A stretch of DNA of 12,009 nucleotides from assembly GCA_947500275.1 (NCBI GenBank), contig CANMSW010000041.1:1-12009 (forward strand), written 5' to 3'. Origin of the DNA: Bacteriovoracaceae bacterium. Lineage in GTDB: Bacteria > Bdellovibrionota > UBA1018. The notes beneath the pieces were generated by a model that was not told the DNA's origin, made no database searches, and saw only the letters and a program-made list of their open reading frames with translations. Shown here one piece after another: positions 5,767 through 12,009 of this stretch; positions within the stretch are counted from its first letter, which is position 1; every line of letters starts with the position of its first letter. The position numbers and the translations under genes are program-made.

Positions 5767-6189
5767 ATGGCGATTAGTCGATCCGATCAGAGCCAAAGAG
5801 CAAATGAAGAGGAGCGCTGGAACTCCTATGTTCAGCAGCGCCGCAAAGAACAGGCGAACGAAGTCTCGACCCTGGAGTCTGACCATAAGAAGAATATCGA
5901 CAGTATGGCGGACACTTTTCGCAAGCAGGCCGAGGACGTGGAGAAGGGATATAAGGTTGAGTTGAGTCGATTGAAGGACGCTCGGGCTAAAGCGCTCGAA
6001 ATGGAACAGAAATCCCATGAAGCGTCACTTCAAGCCGAGCAAGCTTCCCACGAAAAGCAATTTGAGAAGGTTCGGGAGCGCGAGCGAATCCGCATGGATA
6101 CTTATAAAAAGACGCAGGATGAGACGATCGAGAAGTTGCACGAGAAGTATCAAGTGGCGCTCGACGAAATGAAGGCTCGTCAGGGCTAG
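5767..6189 (+). CDS. Highly charged coiled-coil protein, function unknown
   Basis: The 140-residue protein has no signal peptide, no hydrophobic segment and no cysteine, and is almost entirely Lys, Glu, Arg, Gln, Ala and Ser. From about residue 15 to the end it has the heptad-like pattern of one long coiled coil (for example VEKGYKVELSRLKDARAKAL at 58-77). A cytoplasmic scaffold, filament or partner-binding role fits, but nothing identifies it. ATG 5767 follows AAGGG with only one intervening base, a poor spacing. TTG 5707, with GAGG eight nt upstream, would add 20 residues and may be the true start. The gene is divergent from the lipoprotein and followed by a terminator-like structure. Confidence 0.72.
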   Translation: MAISRSDQSQRANEEERWNSYVQQRRKEQANEVSTLESDHKKNIDSMADTFRKQAEDVEKGYKVELSRLKDARAKALEMEQKSHEASLQAEQASHEKQFEKVRERERIRMDTYKKTQDETIEKLHEKYQVALDEMKARQG

Positions 6190-6214
6190 TCGGGACTGAG
6201 TAGGCCCAAGTCTA

Positions 6215-6259
6215 CTGCGGTGGAGTGCTATTCACTGCAGAAAAACCGAAGTTTTTTTT
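6215..6259 (+). terminator. Probable intrinsic terminator after the coiled-coil gene
   Basis: A bulged stem (CTGC 6215-6218 and AGTG 6224-6227 with CACTGCAG 6233-6240) is followed at once by AAAAAC-CGAA-GTTTTT (6241-6256), ending in a run of eight T (6252-6259). This sits 26 nt after the stop at 6189. On the opposite strand the second hairpin has a UUCG loop, but no gene reads in from that side. Confidence 0.55.
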
Positions 6260-6323
6260 ATCATCCGAATCAATATTCCTGTGCTTTGTTAGGTCCAATT
6301 TGAATCCCAAGTGGGCGCGCGAA

Positions 6324-6341
6324 GCCGCGTGTTAATGCGGC
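6324..6341 (+). promoter_or_regulatory. Hairpin just upstream of the first paralogue's start codon
   Basis: GCCGC (6324-6328) pairs with GCGGC (6337-6341) around an 8-nt loop, three nt before ATG 6345, where the ribosome-binding site should be. No Shine-Dalgarno sequence is visible, so the hairpin could control translation. It is short and could be coincidental. Confidence 0.3.
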
Positions 6342-6344
6342 CCC

Positions 6345-7121
6345 ATGAAGAAAATCGAACTCTTACTCCCCTTTCTATTGGTTCTATTGTCATCGAATCT
6401 GCATAGGCCCGCTTTCGCTTCCGAATTCGAAAATTCGAATCTCAGTTCAGGATTCGGCACCAGTAGTTTTTTTGAAGTCGGAACCTCATCAGCAGCGCTT
6501 GGAGTCTACGCCAGCTCTGATGCAGCCACAGTCGACACAGTCGAGTTCTCTGGTGAAGCCCAGCACCTAGTGATCGGTGACTTGAGCTTCATGACGGCAT
6601 TCTTCTTTGGCCGCCAGGGCATGGGCTCTAACGAGGATGTGGCTTTCTACCAGCTTCGTCTTGAAGGGAGTGTATCGGCTGGACTTCAGGCATGGCGGGT
6701 TGTTCCTTTGAGCTTGTCAGTTGAAGATCTCACGATCGCGAAAACTCCAGACTCAACTCGCACGACTAGCCTTCTTGGATCGACCGTTTACCTGCCCATT
6801 CACTTGAGCAATCAAGACCACGTTCTCTTTGTTGCGTTAACTGCGGGCGCGCGCTTGAATACCGAATTAGAGAACACCGCTTTCGCAATCCAGTCTAAAG
6901 TTCGTTTCTTGAGTGATCGCGTGACCGCCGAGCTTCGGTACCTGATGAGCTTATCTTCTGCTGACGCCGAGAAAAAATTCGCCGCTTCCGCCTCGCTTCG
7001 AGACCTTTTCCGCGCCGGTGATGAAATCGGAATTTCCTTTTTTCAGACTTGGACTGGCACTCAAACAAAAGCGTTGGAACGCGGCCCCGCCATCATTGTG
7101 CACTACGGCCTCTCTTACTAG
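6345..7121 (+). CDS. Secreted protein of unknown family, paralogue 1
   Basis: The 258-residue precursor has a signal peptide (KK, then LLLPFLLVLLSS) with probable cleavage after AFA at residue 25. The mature protein is rich in alternating hydrophobic strands and ends in HYGLSY, consistent with a periplasmic or outer-membrane beta-rich protein. Residues 103-258 align throughout with residues 130-290 of the next gene: PLSLSVEDLTI against PVSLALEDASLEI, SLLGSTVYLPI against GLLGSTVAIPL, ALTAGARLNTEL against SMTAGVRLSSEL, and IQSKVRFLSDRV against LQPKVRFITDKV. I do not recognise the family. There is no clear ribosome-binding site before ATG 6345. The second paralogue starts 30 nt after its stop, so the two are probably cotranscribed. 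Confidence 0.8.
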   Translation: MKKIELLLPFLLVLLSSNLHRPAFASEFENSNLSSGFGTSSFFEVGTSSAALGVYASSDAATVDTVEFSGEAQHLVIGDLSFMTAFFFGRQGMGSNEDVAFYQLRLEGSVSAGLQAWRVVPLSLSVEDLTIAKTPDSTRTTSLLGSTVYLPIHLSNQDHVLFVALTAGARLNTELENTAFAIQSKVRFLSDRVTAELRYLMSLSSADAEKKFAASASLRDLFRAGDEIGISFFQTWTGTQTKALERGPAIIVHYGLSY

Positions 7122-7151
7122 AATTTTTCGATCTTTAATTGGAGTTTTAAA

Positions 7152-8027
7152 ATGAAAAACAAATCTTCAGTCTATTGTTTGATGGCGCTTGCTGTAGCCG
7201 TTTTGCCGACGAGCGCTCTTGTGGGGCAGTCTGTTCGTGCGGCTGAGGAGTCCTCAGGGGTTGTTTGCGATGAGACTGACTGCCTTGTGGGAGACTACAA
7301 CGTAGGGGGCGGCGGAATCTTCGAAATAGGAGCGCCAGCGAAGAACCCTTCTGGAGCAGTCGGTTTCTTCACGAATGCTGAAGGGGTTTACTTAGGTATT
7401 TCGGACTACCGAGATTCTGATGGCGCGGAATCGGGCGAGAGTAAGTGGTATGTCAAAGATATTACTTTCTTCGATGGCCGCTTAATGAGCTTTATCGGGG
7501 CAAGTGGCGCACCCGGGATGGATGGGACGTTCTCTGTTCAGTTCCGACTAAAAATGGTGGGCAGCATCGGTGGTGGAATGATGCTTTACCAGATCTTCCC
7601 GGTGAGTTTGGCTCTTGAAGATGCAAGTCTCGAAATTCAAGATGGGCAAGTAGCTGGAGGCGGACTGTTGGGTTCCACCGTTGCCATCCCCCTGAGTCTT
7701 CTAGCCAGTGCCGGGTTGGATGAGACTAATTTCTACATCTCGATGACAGCAGGAGTTCGCTTAAGCTCTGAGCTGGCAGACCCAGGTTTCGCACTCCAAC
7801 CTAAGGTTCGGTTCATTACGGACAAGGTGTCGTTGGAAGCCCGTGGCCTTTTCACAGTGGGCTCTGAGGAAGTAGAGAAAAAAGGCGCGCTCATTGCTGC
7901 TATGAACCACGTTTTCGTGAAGGGGGACCAAGTGGGTCTTTTACTGGAGGCTTCCCGGATGGCATCACCTGGAGCAGAGGAACGTAAAGGATTTGAAGTT
8001 CTCTTCTTCTACGGTCGAAATCTTTAA
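7152..8027 (+). CDS. Secreted protein of unknown family, paralogue 2
   Basis: The 291-residue precursor starts at ATG 7152 behind a clear TGGAG eight nt upstream. A signal peptide (MALAVAVLPTSALVG core) is probably cleaved after SVRA or SVRAA at 30-31. The mature N terminus carries two cysteines five residues apart (Cys39 and Cys44) and a Gly-rich GGGGIFEIG; paralogue 1 lacks the cysteines. From residue 130 it follows paralogue 1 closely, with shared LLGSTV, TAGxRL and KVRF motifs. Alternating hydrophobicity and the aromatic end (FEVLFFYGRNL) suggest a beta-rich outer-membrane or surface protein. The family and function are not recognised. A strong terminator follows at 8040-8092. Confidence 0.85.
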   Translation: MKNKSSVYCLMALAVAVLPTSALVGQSVRAAEESSGVVCDETDCLVGDYNVGGGGIFEIGAPAKNPSGAVGFFTNAEGVYLGISDYRDSDGAESGESKWYVKDITFFDGRLMSFIGASGAPGMDGTFSVQFRLKMVGSIGGGMMLYQIFPVSLALEDASLEIQDGQVAGGGLLGSTVAIPLSLLASAGLDETNFYISMTAGVRLSSELADPGFALQPKVRFITDKVSLEARGLFTVGSEEVEKKGALIAAMNHVFVKGDQVGLLLEASRMASPGAEERKGFEVLFFYGRNL

Positions 8028-8039
8028 ACCTGAGAGAAG

Positions 8040-8092
8040 CGCACGGTGCCAGGGCTCCTTAGCGGATCCGGCACTGTGCGATGTCTTTTTTT
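8040..8092 (+). terminator. Intrinsic terminator of the paralogue pair, inside the amidase 3' end
   Basis: CGCACGGTGCC (8040-8050) pairs with GGCACTGTGCG (8070-8080), 11 pairs including one G-U, around a 19-nt loop; five nt later comes a run of seven T (8086-8092). The right arm and T-run lie within the last codons of the convergent amidase gene, which ends at 8059. The G-U pair and T-run favour activity in the plus direction. Confidence 0.8.
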
Positions 8093-8937
8093 GCCTCTGC
8101 AGTTCCTTTAAGTTTTCGAAACCGCTGAGCCGCCTGGGCGATAGCGCGGCCGATTGCGATCCGTCCCGAAGGCGCAACAACGAAGCTTCTATCCCGTGGA
8201 TGATCAAGAAAGCCAGCTTCCACCAGGATCCCAGGCATATCTGCACCAAGGAGCACATGAAAAAGCGCTTGCTTCACTCCACGGCTTTGAGCGGTGTAAG
8301 TGGCCGGTTCGAGTGTCTTTCCGTCGGGGATCGTGATTGATCGCGTAGTGGCTTTCGCAAGTCCTGTTTGGACATTGCAGGCGAGACGCTTGGATTCGGA
8401 AAGGTTTGAGTCGAGCCGGAGGTCTTTCAAGATCAGCGCGACGTCGAGCCCGGATTCCGCTCCTTGCGCTACCGGGCCTGCGGCAGGCGGGGTCAGGATC
8501 GAGTTTTCAAGACGCGCGATGCGCTTCGAGGATTCGTCCGACGTATTATTCAGAATATAGGTTTCAACCCCATGCGCACTTGAATCTTTTAGACCGGGCG
8601 CTCCGTTCATGTGGATTGAAATAAAAATATCGGCTTTGAGCCGGTTGGCGATTCGGGTTCGTTCGGGCAAGGGCAAGTCCGAATCGTCCTTCCGCGTGAG
8701 TTGAACCTTCATCCCCATGGATCGGAGTTGAAGCGCAGTTTCCTGGGCTAAGGCGAGAGTGACGTCTTTTTCCGCCCAGCGCTTTCCGCCGGACTCGTAG
8801 AGCGTTCCATGATCGTTTCCACCATGCCCTGGATCGATTACGACGAGAAATGGAGAGGCCACTTCAGCTTGTGCAGTAGCCGATCCGAGAACAAGTGCTG
8901 TTGCGGAGACGAGGTGGAGCAAAGTCTCCCGAGTCAT
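8059..8937 (-). CDS. N-acetylmuramoyl-L-alanine amidase (Amidase_3, AmiC-like)
   Basis: This periplasmic zinc amidase cleaves the bond between N-acetylmuramic acid and L-alanine in peptidoglycan, typically during cell separation or wall remodelling. The 292-residue precursor has a signal peptide ending near SATAQA (19-24). The catalytic domain is complete: VIDPGHGG at 33-40 with zinc ligand His38, Glu56 in AEKDV, SIHMNG at 107-112 with His109, RGVKQALFHVL at 219-229, and the catalytic Glu240 in LVEAGFLDHPRD. There is no AMIN domain, LysM or SPOR domain, so targeting must come from partners. AAGGAG lies six nt before ATG 8937 and overlaps the stop of the preceding outer-membrane gene, which indicates coupling. 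Its 3' end overlaps the terminator of the convergent genes. Confidence 0.93.
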   Translation of the reverse strand: MTRETLLHLVSATALVLGSATAQAEVASPFLVVIDPGHGGNDHGTLYESGGKRWAEKDVTLALAQETALQLRSMGMKVQLTRKDDSDLPLPERTRIANRLKADIFISIHMNGAPGLKDSSAHGVETYILNNTSDESSKRIARLENSILTPPAAGPVAQGAESGLDVALILKDLRLDSNLSESKRLACNVQTGLAKATTRSITIPDGKTLEPATYTAQSRGVKQALFHVLLGADMPGILVEAGFLDHPRDRSFVVAPSGRIAIGRAIAQAAQRFRKLKGTAEAKKDIAQCRIR

Positions 8938-8947
8938 TCTTCACTCC

Positions 8948-9544
8948 TTAAAGGAAAGCGATTTCGAGGCCCAGAAGCGCGCCGTGGGTCGTTACTGCGC
9001 CCAGGAGGGGTTGATACCCTAAGTGAAATCGAATCGGGACGGTGGGAGAGAGACCGAATTTAGCCGGCGAGAAAACGACCAGCGCGCGGGCAAGCGGCCA
9101 CATTCCGACGGACCAGAACTGGGCTCCTCCGTCGAGTTCTGCGGCCCAACTTTGGCTGAAACGATACAGAACGCCCAGCGACGCGCCCGGTGTGATGGCG
9201 ATTCCTTCCGTTGTGTTGAGTGGAGTAATATCAGCCTGCGCTCTCAAATAGAATCGAGGAGTTATGCGATAAGAGGGCGCCCAAGCCACCGTACCGGAGA
9301 AGCTCGCGCCTCCGGTAATGCCATTCGCTTCATCCGGCAATTGCACATAGACGCTCGGGGTGCCGCGGAATTGAAGCAGGGAGAGTGCGGGGGTTGTTTT
9401 CGCCGGTCGCGCAGTAGTGGCTTTCGTTCCCGCTGGATTGGGCGCAGTCTGCGCCTGCACGGTCGCTCCACAGAGAAGGGCGAAGAGTGTGAAGGTGACG
9501 GGCAGGAAGGTCCTGAGGGAGGCGGAATTTTTACTTTTCACCAT
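8948..9544 (-). CDS. Small predicted outer-membrane beta-barrel protein
   Basis: With ATG 9544 the precursor is 198 residues. It has a signal peptide (FLPVTFTLFALLCGATVQA) probably cleaved after residue 31, then an Ala/Thr/Pro-rich linker, then strands of alternating hydrophobicity such as RFYLRAQADI, ASLGVLYRFS and IRFHLGYQPLL, ending in LEIAFL. This fits a small 8-stranded-type barrel, but no family is recognised. The frame stays open upstream to 9646. ATG 9544 was chosen because it places the signal peptide at the N terminus; no candidate start has a good ribosome-binding site. It lies 67 nt after the phospholipase-like gene and 10 nt before the amidase, whose Shine-Dalgarno overlaps this TAA stop. 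Confidence 0.75.
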   Translation of the reverse strand: MVKSKNSASLRTFLPVTFTLFALLCGATVQAQTAPNPAGTKATTARPAKTTPALSLLQFRGTPSVYVQLPDEANGITGGASFSGTVAWAPSYRITPRFYLRAQADITPLNTTEGIAITPGASLGVLYRFSQSWAAELDGGAQFWSVGMWPLARALVVFSPAKFGLSPTVPIRFHLGYQPLLGAVTTHGALLGLEIAFL

Positions 9545-9611
9545 AAGTTGATTTTGCGGTGAGCGGGCTGAATTCCCAAGCCTTTTTGATATCATCTGAG
9601 CACTCAGGGTG

Positions 9612-11036
9612 TCAGTACTTTGACTGCCGTCGGAGTTCCTGAGCAACCACCTGACGGGTCAGTTCTCCTACCGTCAGCACGAGGTCGAATGCGGTCGCTT
9701 TTAAGCGGTTCAAGCGAGCTACTTCCCGAGGGTTGTTTGAAGAGAGATGCCGCTGTTTGAGGAGAATTCCGATGGATTGGGCGCTCCAAAGTTGTTCGAG
9801 TGTGAGGCGCGCTTCTTCGGGGTGGTAGACCCAGCGTTTGCCGGTGGCTTTAAGCAGGGCCTCGCCTAGTGGCTCGGAGAACCGATCATCAATTTGAGTC
9901 GCGATCTTGGAAATAGCATCGGCCGTGAAGTGGAGGTGAGCGGGCAGCGGCAAGGTTTCGCGCGGTAGGACGTTCAGTCCTTCGGGGAGTTCTTTGACCA
10001 GTGCCTGGTTCACAAAGTCTTCAAGTGCCATGTGGTATGCACTCAAAATCCACGCTTCTTGGATCGATTGGCGATCGAAATGGGTTGGCTCCTTCTCGCA
10101 CCGTTCGGGGGCGGGGCGATTCGGGTTGCCAAGCTCTTCTGAGAAAGCCCCGAGCTCGAGGTGAAGGTCGCAGAGACCGGCTTGGGCGAGCCTGAGTGTG
10201 CCAACGAAACCGCTGTTCGGCAGGAGCCGCACATGGAACGGCTGAGTGATATCTTGTAAGTAGTGAATGGCGTTCGCCATGAAGCGATATCCCCAATAGG
10301 GCTCGGCCAGGCGAAAAGCGGTGCGAGAAAGGCGGATGAAAAGTCGCACGCGCTTGTCGAGTTCCTGTGCACTCCGGACATCCTTCGGGACGGTAGGGTC
10401 TCCATGATACCAAAAGTGTCGAAAGACTCGGGTTGCCGTTCCTTTGGCCTCGCCCAGAGAGGGGGCGGCGCGCACCAAGTGCTCAACTCCGTCGTCCATC
10501 AGCCAATCGGGCTCGTCCGAATAAACACTCAAAACTTCAAGCGGCGAAGTGAGTTGGCCGATGGCCTGGGGGTTTGTGGGCGCACTCGGCGATTCAAATT
10601 GATAGCGAACGCCACTTAAGCCTCGCTCCCAGTCGAGGATGATTTCTTGGGCCTGATAGGTCTGTGTGTATTGCAGTAGGTATTCCGGGCCGACCCCGCC
10701 CAACAAGGCGTTGAGGGTCGTTCGTGAAACCTCGCGAGAGGAGGGAGTGGAGGGCGTTTGCCCAGGAGTTTGAGGGAGGGAGTTCGGAGAAAACTCATCC
10801 CGCCGCCCTTGTCGCACGTACTTACTGAGGAACGATTGGAGCGGTGTGACTCTGAGGCTGCGCTCGGAAATTCGGTGGTAAAGGAGGGGATTCGTTTTAC
10901 TTGCGCCCCGAAGGGCGGCCCGGGTCAGATTCACGTGCTCGTCCCAAGCGAGGGCTGCAGGGGCCCCTCCTGCAGTTTGGAGTGCCAAATAGACCCATAA
11001 GAAGCGGAACGGAGCACCTGCTGGAGTTCGAGCCAT
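9612..11036 (-). CDS. Secreted zinc phospholipase C / S1-P1 nuclease-like enzyme
   Basis: The 474-residue precursor has a signal peptide ending AALA at 27-30, so the mature protein starts with Trp31. This is as in zinc phospholipases C and S1/P1 nucleases, where the N-terminal Trp binds zinc. Other matches are WDEHVNLTRAAL at 31-42, a D-D pair at 181-182, RHFWYHGDP at 206-214 (like SHFYDPD in Bacillus cereus PLC, His207), and HYLQDITQPFH at 258-268, giving H258, D262 and H268 with the exact H-x3-D-x5-H spacing. The next expected ligand pair, HxxxE, is changed: His292 in HLELGAF is followed by Glu at +2, not +4. It is longer than classical PLC, with a Pro/Ser-rich insert near 84-100 and a C-terminal extension. 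ATG 11036 has AGAG at 7 nt. It heads the OMP and amidase genes. Confidence 0.78.
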   Translation of the reverse strand: MARTPAGAPFRFLWVYLALQTAGGAPAALAWDEHVNLTRAALRGASKTNPLLYHRISERSLRVTPLQSFLSKYVRQGRRDEFSPNSLPQTPGQTPSTPSSREVSRTTLNALLGGVGPEYLLQYTQTYQAQEIILDWERGLSGVRYQFESPSAPTNPQAIGQLTSPLEVLSVYSDEPDWLMDDGVEHLVRAAPSLGEAKGTATRVFRHFWYHGDPTVPKDVRSAQELDKRVRLFIRLSRTAFRLAEPYWGYRFMANAIHYLQDITQPFHVRLLPNSGFVGTLRLAQAGLCDLHLELGAFSEELGNPNRPAPERCEKEPTHFDRQSIQEAWILSAYHMALEDFVNQALVKELPEGLNVLPRETLPLPAHLHFTADAISKIATQIDDRFSEPLGEALLKATGKRWVYHPEEARLTLEQLWSAQSIGILLKQRHLSSNNPREVARLNRLKATAFDLVLTVGELTRQVVAQELRRQSKY

Positions 11037-11160
11037 AGAGCAACTCTTATGGTTTTGTGCTGCGCTACGACATCCATATGATTTTGCGCGATTTTTTGAG
11101 GCTGCCCTCTGGTCAGCAGGCCCGTCTTCGCAGTAACTGCTCAAACGCTACTTCAAAGAC

Positions 11161-12009
11161 GTGAAGAGTCCTAAACGGTCCAGAGTGAACGAGGTTCCTA
11201 AACCGGTGTCGCCCCCAAATCAAAAATCAAATCAGAAACTGAAAGCGAGTCAGGATTTTACGAATTCTGACTTCAAAAAAGCGACGCTGGCGCTTGGAGA
11301 CTGGTTTGAGCGGACCAGTCGGGTTCTCCCGTGGCGTGAAGACCCTTCCCCTTATCGAGTGTGGATCTCTGAGATCATGCTCCAGCAGACGCAGGTCGTG
11401 ACTGTCGTTCCGTATTTCGAGCGCTTCTTGAAACGCTTTCCCCGGGTTGAGTCGCTTGCTGCAGCGACTGAGGACGACGTGCTCTTGAATTGGGCAGGTC
11501 TGGGATATTACTCGCGGGCTCGGAACATTCACGAAGCGGCAAAGCGAATTGTCGCTCAAGGGGGCTTCCCCGAGTCACGCGAGCAGTGGATCGAGCTGCC
11601 CGGAGTCGGGCCCTACACAGCGGGTGCGATATCATCGATTGCTTTTGATCAGGCGGAGCCCATTCTGGACGGAAACGTCGAGCGGGTTGTCTCAAGAGTG
11701 CGTACTTTAGATCGCCGGGGCGGGGATGCGGCTTACAAAGCTAAGCTCTGGGCGCTCTCGAAAATTGCCGTCGAAAATGCGCAAAACTGGGGGGTGAGGC
11801 CCCGAGTTTTTAATCAGGCGCTCAGGGAATTGGGTGCCGTCGTATGTACGCCCAAAAGCCCGAAGTGTAGGATTTGTCCCGTTTCGGCTTTTTGTCGGGC
11901 GCGTGCCACAGATCAGGTTGATTCTTTTCCACCCGCGAAAGCGAAGAAAGCGTGGCTCGAAGTGCAGGAGCAGTTAGTTGCTCTTTTTGACTCGCGCGGT
12001 GAAAAGGTC
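11161..12009 (+). CDS. mutY: A/G-specific adenine DNA glycosylase MutY (3' end cut by window)
   Basis: MutY removes adenine mispaired with 8-oxoguanine or guanine in base excision repair. From GTG 11161, 283 codons are present and the frame is still open at the window edge. Visible are LPWR and PYRVWISE with catalytic Glu71 in SEIMLQQTQ, the helix-hairpin-helix LPGVGPYTAGA, catalytic Asp170 in ILDGNVERV, and the iron-sulfur cluster motif C229-x6-C236-x2-C239-x5-C245. The missing part is the C-terminal 8-oxoG-recognition domain. A basic, Pro/Ser-rich N-terminal extension of about 40 residues precedes the family's usual start. The start is uncertain: an in-frame stop at 11134 sets the limit, and GTG 11161, 11185 and 11206 all have weak ribosome-binding sites. 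It diverges from the phospholipase-like gene across 124 nt. Confidence 0.95.
   Translation, partial: MKSPKRSRVNEVPKPVSPPNQKSNQKLKASQDFTNSDFKKATLALGDWFERTSRVLPWREDPSPYRVWISEIMLQQTQVVTVVPYFERFLKRFPRVESLAAATEDDVLLNWAGLGYYSRARNIHEAAKRIVAQGGFPESREQWIELPGVGPYTAGAISSIAFDQAEPILDGNVERVVSRVRTLDRRGGDAAYKAKLWALSKIAVENAQNWGVRPRVFNQALRELGAVVCTPKSPKCRICPVSAFCRARATDQVDSFPPAKAKKAWLEVQEQLVALFDSRGEKV

Noticed and set aside
10043..10486. Frames of up to 147 codons within the phospholipase-like gene
   Set aside because: They are in other frames of a well-supported gene and lack domains or starts.

Overview
The window reads as an ordinary chromosomal stretch of a Gram-negative bacterium with moderately high GC and many secreted, lipid-anchored and outer-membrane proteins. 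The small secreted proteins of no recognised family, the periplasmic amidase, the zinc phospholipase-like enzyme and the His-rich metal exporter recall Bdellovibrio-like or other delta-proteobacterial genomes. That placement is an inference; there is no rRNA or other taxonomic marker here. I see no transposase, integrase, phage gene, CRISPR array or tRNA gene.

Layout. Positions 1-220 hold a tandem 72-nt palindromic repeat that runs into the stop codon of the first gene. A minus-strand group (1629 down to 196) encodes a possible small membrane protein, an EVE-domain protein and a ferritin-like di-iron protein. Positions 1630-2224 carry no convincing gene, but hold nested inverted repeats that look like a structured RNA of about 470 nt read on the plus strand. 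A DUF1059 gene (minus) and a 4'-phosphopantetheinyl transferase gene (plus) then start head to head. The transferase is followed by a His-rich CDF zinc exporter whose last codons merge into a 26-nt tandem hairpin repeat.

After a gene-free GC-rich stretch (4431-4765) come a minus-strand lipoprotein with its own promoter, a plus-strand coiled-coil protein, and a tandem pair of paralogous secreted proteins (6345-8027). These end at a terminator that lies inside the 3' end of the convergent amidase gene. A minus-strand envelope cluster follows (11036 down to 8059): a zinc phospholipase C/S1-P1-like secreted enzyme, a small outer-membrane barrel-like protein and an N-acetylmuramoyl-L-alanine amidase. 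The last two are tightly coupled, with 10 nt between them. The window ends inside mutY.

How the parts fit: most of the right half concerns the cell envelope (lipoprotein, paralogous surface proteins, OMP, amidase, lipase-like enzyme). The left half mixes nucleic-acid-related and metal functions. The most interesting items are the candidate structured RNA, the two unrelated hairpin repeats that each overlap a stop codon, the tandem paralogues of unknown family, and the phospholipase-like enzyme that appears to lack one expected metal ligand.
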